Assembly (NCBI GenBank): GCA_964487605.1
Contig: CAZARU010000017.1
Coordinates: 1 to 64,000, forward strand
Direction: 5' to 3'
Length of the DNA: 64,000 bases
DNA from: JAJDAH01 sp964487605
GTDB lineage: Bacteria; Myxococcota_A; Polyangia; Polyangiales; Polyangiaceae
The notes beneath the pieces were generated by a model that saw only the letters and a program-made list of their open reading frames with translations, did no database searches and was not told where the DNA came from. Positions 44,577 to 53,494 of this stretch are shown piece by piece (positions within the stretch are counted from its first letter, which is position 1; the number at the start of each line of letters is the position of its first letter). The position numbers and the translations under genes are program-made.

Positions 44577-44579
44577 GAA

Positions 44580-45938
44580 TCAGCGGCCGCAGGAGGCGGC
44601 GATGCCGTTCTCGACGGTCTGCATCTCGCTGCCGCGAGCATCCACGGCTTCGGCCTTCCACTGGCGGAAGTGCTCGCAGGCCTTCGTGAGATCACCCGCC
44701 CGCAGCTCGCTCTGCGCGAGGTTCAACAGCACCGCGGGGTGCGCCCGCAGCGCATAGGCGGCTTCGAACTCGCGCCGCGCCGTCGTGAAGTCGCCGGCGT
44801 CGTACGCCGTCACTCCTTTCGCGAAGTGTTCCCGGGCCTTCGTGACGTTCTCCTGTTGCGGTGGGTCCCCTTCCGTCGGCGCGGGCGGGTCTGGCGGAGT
44901 GGCCGGGGCGGGCTCGACGACCGCGGGGGCGGCCTTCGTCGGAGGTTCGACGGGCGTGGCGTCGGGCGGAGCTGGCGTGTGGGCTTCGCCCGGCGGCGCG
45001 TCGGGCTCGGGGCCTCTCGCGGGGGGCGCCGGCGGTGCGTACGTCACACCGAGGATCACCCGCGGTGAGACGCCCGCGGCGTCCGAGAGGCCGGGACCGA
45101 AACCGCCCGACAGCACGACGTCCTTGACCCGGAACCCCGCGGTGACGAGGCCGTGGGCGGACGTCGAGCGCCCCCCGAACAAGCTCTGGTCACCCCCCTC
45201 GCGCGGGAAGCGCGCATCCACCGAGAGCTCCGGCCCCACGGACAGCCGATCGTCGAGGAGCATCCAGTGCGCGCCGGCGCTGAACGCGATGCCACTGCCG
45301 ATCTCGAGGGACGGATCGGCTGGGCGTGGGCGAGCCACGTAGCCCAGCGAAGCTCCGTAGGCGACGCTGCCGGCGCGCCCCTCCGCGCTGCCGCGCAGCG
45401 CGAGGCGAACGCTGCCGTCGCTCGTGAGGTGCTCCTGGCTCCCGGTCGGGAGCCACACGTCGAGCCCGACCGCGCCGTCGGGGACGCCGCCGCCACCCCG
45501 CAGCACGCGCGCACGGCCGCCCACGCGCAGGTCGCCGAGCTTGCCCCCCTCGGGCTCGTTGGCGGCGCCGGCTTCACCGCTCTGCGCGACCACGAAGGGG
45601 ACCCCGGCGTGGGCGAAGACCAGATCGCCGAGAGTCAGGCCTCCGCCCAGGTCGAGGGTGAACGCGCTCGCGACGATCTCGCGCTGCTCCCCGGTCTGCA
45701 GATCCGTGCGTCGGAGGAGCGGCCGGTAGGCGTAGACACCGAGGAGTCGTGCGCTCGGCACGAGGTGCCCGTCGGCCCGAGCCCCGGGGACCGTGGCGAA
45801 GCGATCGCCCGCGGTAGAGGGCACGAAGCCGTCGAGCGCGAAGCCGTCCTCGAACCGCGCCGACAGCGAGTCCTGGGCGGCAGCGCCGGGTGCGGCCAGG
45901 AGGCAGGCCACGGCCAGTAGGGTAGGGGAACGAAGCAC
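44580..45938 (-). CDS. outer-membrane barrel protein with C-terminal TPR
   Basis: A 452-residue exported protein. GTG 45938 has AGGAG just upstream and gives a signal peptide ending at GAAAQDS; the longer frame upstream is noise. A beta-rich barrel of about 310 residues (LGVYAYRPLLRRTDL, GSVAYGASLGYVARP, HGLVTAGFRVKDVVLSGGFG) resembles the barrel part of the convergent OmpA protein. A Pro/Glu-rich linker then leads to TPR helices (AREHFAKGVTAYDAGDFTTA, HPAVLLNLAQSELRAGDL) at the C-terminus. The stops of this gene and the OmpA gene are 3 bp apart. Confidence 0.85.
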   Translation of the reverse strand: MLRSPTLLAVACLLAAPGAAAQDSLSARFEDGFALDGFVPSTAGDRFATVPGARADGHLVPSARLLGVYAYRPLLRRTDLQTGEQREIVASAFTLDLGGGLTLGDLVFAHAGVPFVVAQSGEAGAANEPEGGKLGDLRVGGRARVLRGGGGVPDGAVGLDVWLPTGSQEHLTSDGSVRLALRGSAEGRAGSVAYGASLGYVARPRPADPSLEIGSGIAFSAGAHWMLLDDRLSVGPELSVDARFPREGGDQSLFGGRSTSAHGLVTAGFRVKDVVLSGGFGPGLSDAAGVSPRVILGVTYAPPAPPARGPEPDAPPGEAHTPAPPDATPVEPPTKAAPAVVEPAPATPPDPPAPTEGDPPQQENVTKAREHFAKGVTAYDAGDFTTARREFEAAYALRAHPAVLLNLAQSELRAGDLTKACEHFRQWKAEAVDARGSEMQTVENGIAASCGR

Positions 45939-46095
45939 GGCGGACTCCTGCGGCGACAGCCTCCGAGGGCACGCCGAGGCAACGCGATCTATCCGGCCGG
46001 GGAACCCGTTACAAGTCGCCGCGGGGAGGGAGCCCCGAAGACGACCTGCGAACGCGACGTTGCACACGGCCAGCGCGCGCTAGATTCGTACGTCG

Positions 46096-46617
46096 TTGGC
46101 TGAGTCGACCTGGATCTTCGGCTATGGGTCGCTCGTCTGGCGGCCCGCGTTCGACTTCGTCGAGCGCGAGGTCGGCCTGGTTCACGGGTACGCGCGGAGG
46201 TTCTGGCAGGGGTCCAGCGACCATCGCGGGGTGCCTGGGGCGCCGGGTCGCGTCGTCACGCTCGTCGCAGCGGCGGACGAGTCGTGCGCCGGAGTCGCGT
46301 ACCGGATCGCCCCCGAGCGGGCGCACGCAACCCTGGCCCGACTGGACGAACGCGAGCGGGGTGGCTACGAACGCGCGCGCGTGGACGTCGAGCTCGCCGA
46401 GGGTGCCTGCGTGCGGGCGGTGACCTGGGTGGCCTCGCCCTCGAACCCCAACTACCTCGGCGAAGCGTCGCTGGATGCCATGGCGCGCGTCGTGCGCTCC
46501 AGTCGCGGACCGAGCGGCCACAACGTGGAGTACGTGCTGGAACTCGCCCGCGCGCTCGGGCGGCTGGGGGTTCGCGACGCCCACGTCGAAGCGCTCGCGG
46601 CGCTCGTGGGGGACTGA
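46096..46617 (+). CDS. ChaC-like gamma-glutamylcyclotransferase
   Basis: A 173-residue cytosolic enzyme from TTG 46096. The ChaC family opening FGYGSLVWRP is at residues 8-17, followed by RRFWQGSSDHRG and PGRVVTLV; the catalytic Glu is expected in LDERERGGYER. ChaC enzymes cleave glutathione to 5-oxoproline and Cys-Gly. Only 14 bp separate its stop from the convergent acyl-CoA dehydrogenase. It stands alone. Confidence 0.93.
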   Translation: MAESTWIFGYGSLVWRPAFDFVEREVGLVHGYARRFWQGSSDHRGVPGAPGRVVTLVAAADESCAGVAYRIAPERAHATLARLDERERGGYERARVDVELAEGACVRAVTWVASPSNPNYLGEASLDAMARVVRSSRGPSGHNVEYVLELARALGRLGVRDAHVEALAALVGD

Positions 46618-46631
46618 TCCTCGTCCCGCGC

Positions 46632-47780
46632 TCAGGTCGCGAACATCGTCGCGGCGAGCCTCCTGCGGTGGTGCATCGCGTCGCCGAGCGTCCCGCGGGT
46701 CCACAGGGCGCGCTTGAAGTAGAAGTGGACGTCGCAGTCCCAGGTGAAGCCGAAGCCGCCGTGGAGCTGCACCGCCTTTCGTGCCGCGAAGGCGAACGTG
46801 TCGCTCGCGAGGGCCTTGGCCATGCGGGCGGGGACCTCGGCCGCGCTGGGGGCATGCGTGAGGCACGACGCGGCGGCCAGAGCCTGCGACCGCAGGAGCT
46901 CGGCGTTCACCATCATGTCCACGATGGGGTGCTTCACGGCCTGGAACGACGCGATGGCCCGGCCGAACTGCTGCCGCTCTGCGGCGTAGTCTCGGGTGAT
47001 TCCGAGCAGCGCTTCCTGCGCTCCCGACGCCTCGCAGGCCAGCAGGACGAAGCCCAGCACGTGGGTACCGCGCAACGCTTCGAGTCCGTCGCCGTCGAGG
47101 CGCGCGGTTCTGGGCACCCGAGCACCCCGAAACACGATCCGCGCCGTGCGTCGGGTCGTGTCGAGCGGCACGTCGGCCGTCGCCACGACGCCTGCTCGTG
47201 GCAGCTCCACGGCGTACACACCGATGCCGCCGTCGTTCTCGCGCGCCGGCACCAGCACCACATCCGCGCGCGAGCCGAAGAGCACGTGCGTCTTCGTTCC
47301 CTCCAGGATCACGTCGCTCCCGGCCACGGTAGCCGTGGTCTTCACCGCGGCCGGATCCCAGTCGGGATCGGGCTCGGTGAGCGCGACGGTGCCGATGCTC
47401 GATCCCGACGCAACGGCCGCTGCGAGGCCGTCGCGGTGCTGCGCCGTGCCCGATCGAACCAGCAGGTCGAGCGCCATCACGGAGCCCAGGTACGGCGACG
47501 GCAGGAGGCACCGGCCCATCTCTTCCGCCAGGAGGCCGAGGTGCAGGTGGTCGAGGCCGGCGCCCCCGATGCTCTCGGGTGCCGTGAGGCCGATCCACCC
47601 GAGGTCCGCCAGGCCCCTCCAGGTGCCCTCGTCGAACCCGGCGTCGTCGGTGGCGAGCCGCCGGACCTCGGTCATGGGGCAGCGGTCGGCGAGGAACTTC
47701 CGCGCGGCGCGTCGCGCGAGCTCGTGTTCCTCCGTGAAGCCGAAGTCGGCGGGGATCGGTGCGGTGTCGAGGGCTGTCAT
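46632..47780 (-). CDS. acyl-CoA dehydrogenase, probable non-catalytic partner subunit
   Basis: A 382-residue flavoprotein-family protein; ATG 47780 is 7 bp past the stop of the other acyl-CoA dehydrogenase gene. The fold is normal (FTEEHELARRAARKFL, GWIGLTAPESIGGAG, VALTEPDPDWDP, ERQQFGRAIASFQAVKHPI, VQLHGGFGFTWDCDVHFYFK). The helix that holds the catalytic Glu in the E254-type enzymes reads HVLGFVLLACEASG here, without Glu at the right place. Paired FadE proteins of steroid side-chain oxidation (such as FadE28/29) use one catalytic and one such subunit, so this is likely the beta chain of an alpha2-beta2 enzyme. Confidence 0.88.
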   Translation of the reverse strand: MTALDTAPIPADFGFTEEHELARRAARKFLADRCPMTEVRRLATDDAGFDEGTWRGLADLGWIGLTAPESIGGAGLDHLHLGLLAEEMGRCLLPSPYLGSVMALDLLVRSGTAQHRDGLAAAVASGSSIGTVALTEPDPDWDPAAVKTTATVAGSDVILEGTKTHVLFGSRADVVLVPARENDGGIGVYAVELPRAGVVATADVPLDTTRRTARIVFRGARVPRTARLDGDGLEALRGTHVLGFVLLACEASGAQEALLGITRDYAAERQQFGRAIASFQAVKHPIVDMMVNAELLRSQALAAASCLTHAPSAAEVPARMAKALASDTFAFAARKAVQLHGGFGFTWDCDVHFYFKRALWTRGTLGDAMHHRRRLAATMFAT

Positions 47781-47787
47781 GACGCGC

Positions 47788-49005
47788 TCACTTGCTCTTC
47801 GGCAGGCCGAGGACCCGCTCCCCGAGGATGTTCCGCTGGATCTCGCTCGTGCCCCCGCCAATGGTCATGCCGAAGGAGTTCATGTAGCCGCGAGGCCACT
47901 CCGCCGCGTCCGGCGCGTTCGGATCACCGAGCCACAGCGCGGCGTCCGGTCCCAGCACCTCGCAGGCCAGCTCCGTCACGCGCTGGTTCCACTCGGACGA
48001 GACGAGCTTCGTCATCATGCGAAGCGCCATCGGGCGGTCCCCCACGAGGCCAGGCACGCCGGACCGCATGGCGGAGAGCCCCATCGCGGAGGACTCGATC
48101 CAGAGCTGCGCGAGGCGATCCCGCACCACGGCGTCGTCGGACGCCGCGCCGCCGTCGCGGTGCGCGCTCCGTGCGACGCGCGCGAGCCGATCCATCTGCC
48201 TGGCGAACCCCGCGGCGCGCTCGCGGCCGGAGCTCTCCGCCGCGCCCCGCTCGAAGAGCAGCGTGGTCATGGCGACCTGCCACCCCTGGCCCTCCGCGCC
48301 GAGCAGCGCGTCCTCGGGCATCGGTGCTCGATCGAACAGGACCTGATTGAACCCGCCCTCGCCGGTCATCTTGACCAGGGGCTGCACGGTCACCCCCTCG
48401 GTGCGCATCGGGAACAGGAAGTAGGACAGGCCGGCGTACTTCTGCGCCTCGGGATCCGTCCGGGCCAGCAGGATCATCCACGTGGAGACGTGGGCCAGGG
48501 TGGTCCACACCTTGTGGCCCGTGACCTCCCAGCCACCGCTAGACCGGGCAGCGCGCGTGGTCAGACCGGCGAGGTCCGAACCGGCGCCCGGCTCGCTGAA
48601 GCCTTGACACCAGATCTCGTCGCCCCTCAAGAGCGGTGGCAGCATCCGCTTCTTCTGGGCTTCGGTGCCGTAGGTCAGGATCGTCGGGCCGGCCCAGTGA
48701 AGACCGATGACGTTGACCAAGAACGGTGCGCCCGCGCGCGTCAGCGCCTGCATGACCAGGCGGTGCTTCGCCGGCGCCACACCGCGACCGCCGTACTCCT
48801 CGGGCACGTCGAACCCCACGTATCCGGCGTCGTAGACACGTCGCTGCCAGTCGCGCAGAAAATCGAACTGGCGGTCGGACTCGACCTCCAGGAACGTCTG
48901 GGGAAGCTTGAACCCGGGCGGCGCAGGCTTGTTGGCTGCCATCCAGGCCTCGACCTCCTGGCGAAATGCGAGGAGCTCCTCGGTCTCGGGGGTGTCGTCC
49001 GGCAT
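47788..49005 (-). CDS. acyl-CoA dehydrogenase, probable catalytic subunit
   Basis: A 405-residue enzyme from ATG 49005. It shows VGFDVPEEYGGRGVAP, QGFSEPGAGSDLAGL for flavin/substrate contact, KMTGEGGFNQVLFD, a helix MTTLLFERGAAESSG with Glu in the place used by isovaleryl-CoA-type enzymes, and the FAD-tail motif GGGTSEIQRNILGERVLGLP (Gly where MCAD has its Glu). It removes hydrogens from the alpha-beta position of an acyl-CoA in beta-oxidation. The gene just downstream codes the Glu-less partner, 7 bp apart. Substrate could be a branched or sterol-like acyl-CoA, by analogy. Confidence 0.92.
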   Translation of the reverse strand: MPDDTPETEELLAFRQEVEAWMAANKPAPPGFKLPQTFLEVESDRQFDFLRDWQRRVYDAGYVGFDVPEEYGGRGVAPAKHRLVMQALTRAGAPFLVNVIGLHWAGPTILTYGTEAQKKRMLPPLLRGDEIWCQGFSEPGAGSDLAGLTTRAARSSGGWEVTGHKVWTTLAHVSTWMILLARTDPEAQKYAGLSYFLFPMRTEGVTVQPLVKMTGEGGFNQVLFDRAPMPEDALLGAEGQGWQVAMTTLLFERGAAESSGRERAAGFARQMDRLARVARSAHRDGGAASDDAVVRDRLAQLWIESSAMGLSAMRSGVPGLVGDRPMALRMMTKLVSSEWNQRVTELACEVLGPDAALWLGDPNAPDAAEWPRGYMNSFGMTIGGGTSEIQRNILGERVLGLPKSK

Positions 49006-49137
49006 GGCGCGACGATACCGGATCCGCGCCGAGCGGGGGCAGGGGTCAGCTCCGGCTGGAAGGCCGGCGCCGGGAGCTTCCCCCGGAGGTTCACGGCTGC
49101 AAGACTGCCGGGGAAAGCGCTCACCAAGGAGCCCCGA

Positions 49138-50376
49138 ATGATCGAGTGGAGCGAACAGCATCGAGCCATCCGCGACATGGTCCGGCGTTTCGTCGAGACC
49201 GAGATCGCGCCGAACCTGGCCAGGTACGAGCACGAGAACGAGCCCCCGTACGACGTCCTGCGGAAGATGGTCACGACCTTCGGCCTCAAGGAGATGGCCA
49301 AGATGCGCTTCGAGGCGCAGATCGCCCGGGAGAAGGCCGGCAAGGTCCGGCCCGACGAAGACGACGGCGAGAAGAAGGCGTCGCCCGAGGCTGCCGATGC
49401 GACGGCGATGCAGCTCATCCCGATCGTCGAGCTCTGCAGGTACAGCCCGGGCATGGTCACGGCCCTCGGCGTGAGCATGGGGCTGACGGCGAACGCCATC
49501 CTCCGTCGGGGGACCATTGCGCAGAAGGAGCGCTGGGCGCTGCCGCTCCTGACGCTGGAGAAGGTCGGCGCCTGGGCCATCACCGAGCCCGGATCGGGCT
49601 CGGACGCGTTCGGCAGCATGCGGTCCACCGCGCGCAGGAGCGGTGACGGGTACGTGCTCAACGGTCAGAAGACGTTCATCACGAACGGGCCGTACGCGGA
49701 CACCATCGTGTTCATCTGCAAGCTCGACGAGGGAGGCTCCGATCCCGAGCGCCTCAAGGCGGCCAAGGCCCTGAGCTTCGTGCTCGACAAGGGAATGCCG
49801 GGCCTGACGCAGTCCAAGCCCCTCAGGAAGATGGGCCTGCACTCCTCGCCCACCGGTGAGCTCTTCCTGGAAGACGTAGCGGTCGGCAAGGACCGGCTCA
49901 TCGGCGAGACCGAGGAGCAGCCGGCTCGCTCGGGGGCGAAGGAGACGTTCACGGCGGAGCGCACGGGTGTGGCGGCGATGGCGCTGGGGGTGATCGAGCG
50001 TTGTCTGCAGCTCTCGGTGGAGTACGCCAAGACCCGCGTTCAGTTCGGGCGTCCCATCGGCGAGTTTCAGCTCATCCAGCTCAAGATCGCCAAGATGGAG
50101 GTCGCACGGATGAACGTGCAGAACATCGTGTTCCGTCAGATCGAGATGGCTGGCCACGGCAAGAGCATGGGGCTGGCCGAAGCCTCGGCCTGCAAGCTCT
50201 ACGCTGCCGGTGCCGCCATGGAGACGGCGCTCGAAGCCGTCCAGCTCTTCGGTGGCAACGGCTACATGGCCGAGTATCAGGTGGAGCAGCTCTGCCGTGA
50301 CGCGAAGGTGCTGCAGATCTACGGCGGGACCGACGAGATCCAGATCTCCCAGATCGCGCGCACGCTCCTGGCGTGA
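49138..50376 (+). CDS. acyl-CoA dehydrogenase
   Basis: A 412-residue enzyme with ATG 49138 and AAGGAG 6 nt upstream. Motifs: WAITEPGSGSDAFGSM, VLNGQKTFITNGPYAD, the Glu helix ETFTAERTGVAAMALGV (Glu in the isovaleryl-CoA position), KTRVQFGRPIGEFQLIQLK, AVQLFGGNGYM and the terminal IYGGTDEIQISQIARTLL. An insert (GKVRPDEDDGEKKASPEAAD) between helices is unusual. It is divergent from the acyl-CoA dehydrogenase pair, with 132 bp between. A probable homotetramer for straight or branched acyl-CoA. A lipoprotein gene overlaps its stop (GTGA). Confidence 0.95.
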   Translation: MIEWSEQHRAIRDMVRRFVETEIAPNLARYEHENEPPYDVLRKMVTTFGLKEMAKMRFEAQIAREKAGKVRPDEDDGEKKASPEAADATAMQLIPIVELCRYSPGMVTALGVSMGLTANAILRRGTIAQKERWALPLLTLEKVGAWAITEPGSGSDAFGSMRSTARRSGDGYVLNGQKTFITNGPYADTIVFICKLDEGGSDPERLKAAKALSFVLDKGMPGLTQSKPLRKMGLHSSPTGELFLEDVAVGKDRLIGETEEQPARSGAKETFTAERTGVAAMALGVIERCLQLSVEYAKTRVQFGRPIGEFQLIQLKIAKMEVARMNVQNIVFRQIEMAGHGKSMGLAEASACKLYAAGAAMETALEAVQLFGGNGYMAEYQVEQLCRDAKVLQIYGGTDEIQISQIARTLLA

Positions 50377-51371
50377 GGGCGGTGGCGCGCACACGGCGCT
50401 GGCTCGGGCCGGTGCTCTTCGGTGCCTGGACCGTGGTCGCGGGCTGTCGTGAACGCCCTGCGAACACCGAGCGCGTCACGACGGAGGCGCGCGGCGCCGC
50501 CACGGGTTCGGTCGGCACGGTCGTGTCGGGTCGCCCCGCGCGTGGCCGGTGTCCGGGGCACACGCCGCCCGTGGCGCGCGGCCGCGTGACGGAGAGCGCA
50601 ATCGACGAGGCTTCGGGTCTCGTGGCGAGTCGGAGTCAGGCCGGGGTGCTGTGGGTGCACAACGACTCCGGGGACTCGCCGCGCGTCTTCGCGCTGAGCG
50701 ACGAGGGGCGCCTCGCCGGAACGTTCTCCGTGACCGGGGCGTCGGCGTTCGACTGGGAGGACATTGCCATCGCCCGGCGCGGCGAGGTCTGGGATCTGCT
50801 CGTCGGCGACCTGGGCGACAACGCGACGGCGCGCGCGGACGTCGTGGTCTACCGCTTCGAGGAGCCCCGGATCGTCGCGGGCGCACCTCCGACGGTGCGC
50901 GCCACTGCTGCTGCGACGACCTTGCGCTTTCGCTACGGTGACGGCGCCGCTCACGACGCCGAGGCGCTCGCCGTCGACCCACGGGGCGGCGATCTGTACG
51001 TGGTCACCAAGGAGACGCGCAGGCCGGCGGTGATCTTTCGCGCTCGCGCGCCCTTCGATTCCGGCGGCGTGCTGGAGCGGGTCGGGGAAGTAGACGTCGG
51101 TGCCGGTCACGGCAAGGGTCACCGCGTCACCGCAGCCGACGTCTCGGCGGACGGCCGCTGGATTCTCCTGCGTACGTACTTGAAGCTCCTGTTGTTCGAG
51201 CGTCGCGAAGGAGAGCAGGTCGCCACCGCGCTAGGGCGTGCGCCATGTGAGCTCCCGCCGCCCGGCGAACCCCAGGGAGAGGCTGCGGCGTTCAGCCAGG
51301 ACGGCCGTGGCGTCTTCACCACGAGCGAGCTGACGGGTCAGCCGCTCCACTTCGTGGCGTTCGACCCCTGA
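50373..51371 (+). CDS. lipoprotein with beta-propeller-like domain
   Basis: A 332-residue lipoprotein from GTG 50373, whose start overlaps the acyl-CoA dehydrogenase stop. Lipobox VAGC at about residues 22-25. The mature part reads like a repeated four-strand propeller: IDEASGLVASRSQAGVLWVH, DSGDSPRVFALSDEGRLAG, FDWEDIAIARRGEVWDLLVG, then DAEALAVDPRGGDLYVVTKE and AADVSADGRWILLRTYLKL. Such proteins bind ligands or act as hydrolases in the periplasm; none is proven. Co-transcription with a cytosolic enzyme may be by chance. Confidence 0.83.
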   Translation: MRAVARTRRWLGPVLFGAWTVVAGCRERPANTERVTTEARGAATGSVGTVVSGRPARGRCPGHTPPVARGRVTESAIDEASGLVASRSQAGVLWVHNDSGDSPRVFALSDEGRLAGTFSVTGASAFDWEDIAIARRGEVWDLLVGDLGDNATARADVVVYRFEEPRIVAGAPPTVRATAAATTLRFRYGDGAAHDAEALAVDPRGGDLYVVTKETRRPAVIFRARAPFDSGGVLERVGEVDVGAGHGKGHRVTAADVSADGRWILLRTYLKLLLFERREGEQVATALGRAPCELPPPGEPQGEAAAFSQDGRGVFTTSELTGQPLHFVAFDP

Positions 51372-51417
51372 CGGTCCCCGGTACCGAGCGCGCGATTTCC
51401 CGGGTCGGGAGGAGCGG

Positions 51418-52881
51418 CTACCGCGCGCCCGCGCGCGCCTTCTCGAGGCGCGTTCGAGCGGCTGCGAGGCCCTTCGGGTCGGCGCTCTCCTTGGGCACCG
51501 CCTCGTGGGCCGCCACGAGATCCTCGAGCGCTCGGATCACCGCGGCCTCGTCCCGCAGGCGTTCGAGGAACTCCACGCGTCGCGACAGGTAGAGGAGCTG
51601 GCGTGGCCCGTAGGACTTCGCGATCGCGCGCTCCAGCGCCGCGACGGCGTCGCGGGTCTTTCCGGCGGCGTCGAGCGCGGTGGCGAGGCGTGCGGCCGCC
51701 TCGTAGGAGTCGGGTAGCTGCCGCTCGCGCTCGGTGAGCATGGCGACGGCGTCCGCCGCTCTGCCGAGCGTGAGGTACGAGCCGAGCCGCGCGTAGTCGA
51801 ACGTCTGCGCCATCGCTGGCGTCGGCGCGCGCGCGGCTGCTGCCTCGAGATACGCCAGGCGCTTGCCGTGGGTGCGGCGAGCCGCGGCGCGGTCACGGCG
51901 GTCCTCGTGGGCCTCGGCGAGGATCGCGTAGGCGTCGGCGACGTCGTCGGCCGACATCTCGGGGCTGGGGTTCTCCGTGATCTCCGACAGGCGAGCCATC
52001 GCGCGGGCCGCGGCCTGGTCCCGCGTGCGGCTTCGGGGGGTGCGAAGCAGGCAGGACCAGTAGCGCGCGATGAAGTCGGACGGAATCGCGGCGCCGCTGA
52101 CCTCCGCCAGGTGCCTGGTACCGACGGCGACGCACTCCGTCCAGCGGCGGTCGTGCTCGAGGACGGAGATCCACCCCAGCAGCGCCTCGCTGCGCCGCGG
52201 CCACGTCACGTCCGACGCGGCCACGGCTCGCTCGTAGAACGGCGCGGCTCGTGCACCGTCGCCTCGGGCGTGCGCGTCCTTGGCCGCCACCAGGAGGCCC
52301 AGGGACGACGCCGGATCGAGCGCGTCCTTTCGCCGAGCCTCGAACGCATCGAACGAGCCTTCCAGGAAGGTCCGCAGCTCGCGGGCGGACGCCGCGCCGA
52401 GCCAGGTGCCGAGGACCGCGCCGTCCATCGGGTCGATGACGAGCAGCGTCGGCCAGACTCGGATCGTGTAGCGATCGACGAACGCGGCGTTCTCGTCGCG
52501 GTCGGTATCCACGGCGACGCCTTCGTACCGCGCGCCGATGGTCGCCAGCGAAGGGTCGGGGAGGACGTAGTGCTGCATGCTCAGGCACGTGTGGCACCAC
52601 GGTGCCCACGCATCGACGAGCAGCGGTCGGGACGCTCGCAGCGCGCGCGCGGTCGCCGCCGGGACGTCGTCGTGGGAGAAGTGCAGCCCTTCGAGGCGCG
52701 CCGGCGCGCCCGCATCGGTGCTCGGTGGGCTGTCGTCCGATTCCCGCGCCCCGCCGGCGGACGCGTGCGCAGCGGTTCGACGCTCGGCCTGCACCGGATG
52801 CGAGGAACCGGGAGCCGCCGGGTCGGGTGGCGTGGCGCAGCCGAGGGCGACAGCGCCGGCCGCGATCGCGACGCGGAGCAT
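51418..52881 (-). CDS. thioredoxin-fold lipoprotein with TPR tail
   Basis: A 487-residue lipoprotein from ATG 52881; GTG 52908 is possible but overlaps the PepSY stop. Lipobox ALGC at about residues 12-15. A thioredoxin fold follows (about 60-165): PLLVDAWAPWCHTCLSMQHY with the CHTC active site, VAVDTDRDENAAFVDRYTIR, VWPTLLVIDP with the cis-Pro. The remainder is TPR-like helices (AYAILAEAHEDRRDRAAARR, AARLATALDAAGKTRDAVAA). It resembles periplasmic disulfide reductases of the DsbD/TlpA kind. It ends the operon with the molybdoenzyme and PepSY genes, so it may feed electrons to, or take them from, their substrate. Confidence 0.9.
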   Translation of the reverse strand: MLRVAIAAGAVALGCATPPDPAAPGSSHPVQAERRTAAHASAGGARESDDSPPSTDAGAPARLEGLHFSHDDVPAATARALRASRPLLVDAWAPWCHTCLSMQHYVLPDPSLATIGARYEGVAVDTDRDENAAFVDRYTIRVWPTLLVIDPMDGAVLGTWLGAASARELRTFLEGSFDAFEARRKDALDPASSLGLLVAAKDAHARGDGARAAPFYERAVAASDVTWPRRSEALLGWISVLEHDRRWTECVAVGTRHLAEVSGAAIPSDFIARYWSCLLRTPRSRTRDQAAARAMARLSEITENPSPEMSADDVADAYAILAEAHEDRRDRAAARRTHGKRLAYLEAAAARAPTPAMAQTFDYARLGSYLTLGRAADAVAMLTERERQLPDSYEAAARLATALDAAGKTRDAVAALERAIAKSYGPRQLLYLSRRVEFLERLRDEAAVIRALEDLVAAHEAVPKESADPKGLAAARTRLEKARAGAR

Positions 52882-52897
52882 CAGGGCGCGTGAAGGC

Positions 52898-53494
52898 TCA
52901 GGGACCACCGAAGAGGACGAGATAGCCGAGCGGGACCGCGGCGCCCAGGGTCGCGATGAGGGCGCCTCGCCCCAGGAGGCCCTTTCTGCCGGGGATCATG
53001 AACAACCCGCTGATGGCGAGGAAGAGCAGGAGGACGGCGAAGGCGTCGGCGAAGTAGGTCCAGGCCTTCTTTCCGCGGTTGAGGTGGAGCCAGTTGGCGA
53101 CGCGCAGGAAGAACCGTGGGTCCTGGCCCTGCTCGAGCACCGCTCCGGTCGCGGTGTTCACGGTGAGCGTCCTGCCTTCGAGCGAGATGCTGAGCTCGGT
53201 CGCTTCCGTTCGGAAGGTCTCCTTCGGCGCCTCGTCGATGCCGAGGGCGCCGAGCACCACGGTGGCCGCCGCCGAGTCGTCGTCGGGGATCGGTGGGTCG
53301 ACGGTGTGCCGACGCTCCACGTTCACGAAGCTCGGGTCCCAGTCGCCCACGTGATTCACCGCGATGCCGCTCACCGCGTAGACGATGGTCAACCCCACGA
53401 TGAAGTACCCGGCGTCCCGGTGGAGTGCGCGAAGCCATGGCCGAAGGCGCAGGGCGCGGCGGGCAGGCGGGACCGAACCGTCGGCGTCAGGCAT
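52898..53494 (-). CDS. PepSY-associated membrane protein
   Basis: A 198-residue inner-membrane protein with the PepSY_TM plan: a helix starting with a conserved His (LRALHRDAGYFIVGLTIVYA, about 23-42), a periplasmic PepSY-like domain (FRTEATELSISLEGRTLTVN), then WLHLNRGKKAW and two or three helices (FAVLLLFLAISGLFMIPGRK, ALIATLGAAVPLGYLVLFGG). Such proteins often serve as heme- or flavin-linked electron carriers. ATG 53494 overlaps the molybdoenzyme stop by 8 bp. It may take the place of the heme-b partner (MsrQ/YedZ) of the upstream enzyme. Confidence 0.85.
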   Translation of the reverse strand: MPDADGSVPPARRALRLRPWLRALHRDAGYFIVGLTIVYAVSGIAVNHVGDWDPSFVNVERRHTVDPPIPDDDSAAATVVLGALGIDEAPKETFRTEATELSISLEGRTLTVNTATGAVLEQGQDPRFFLRVANWLHLNRGKKAWTYFADAFAVLLLFLAISGLFMIPGRKGLLGRGALIATLGAAVPLGYLVLFGGP

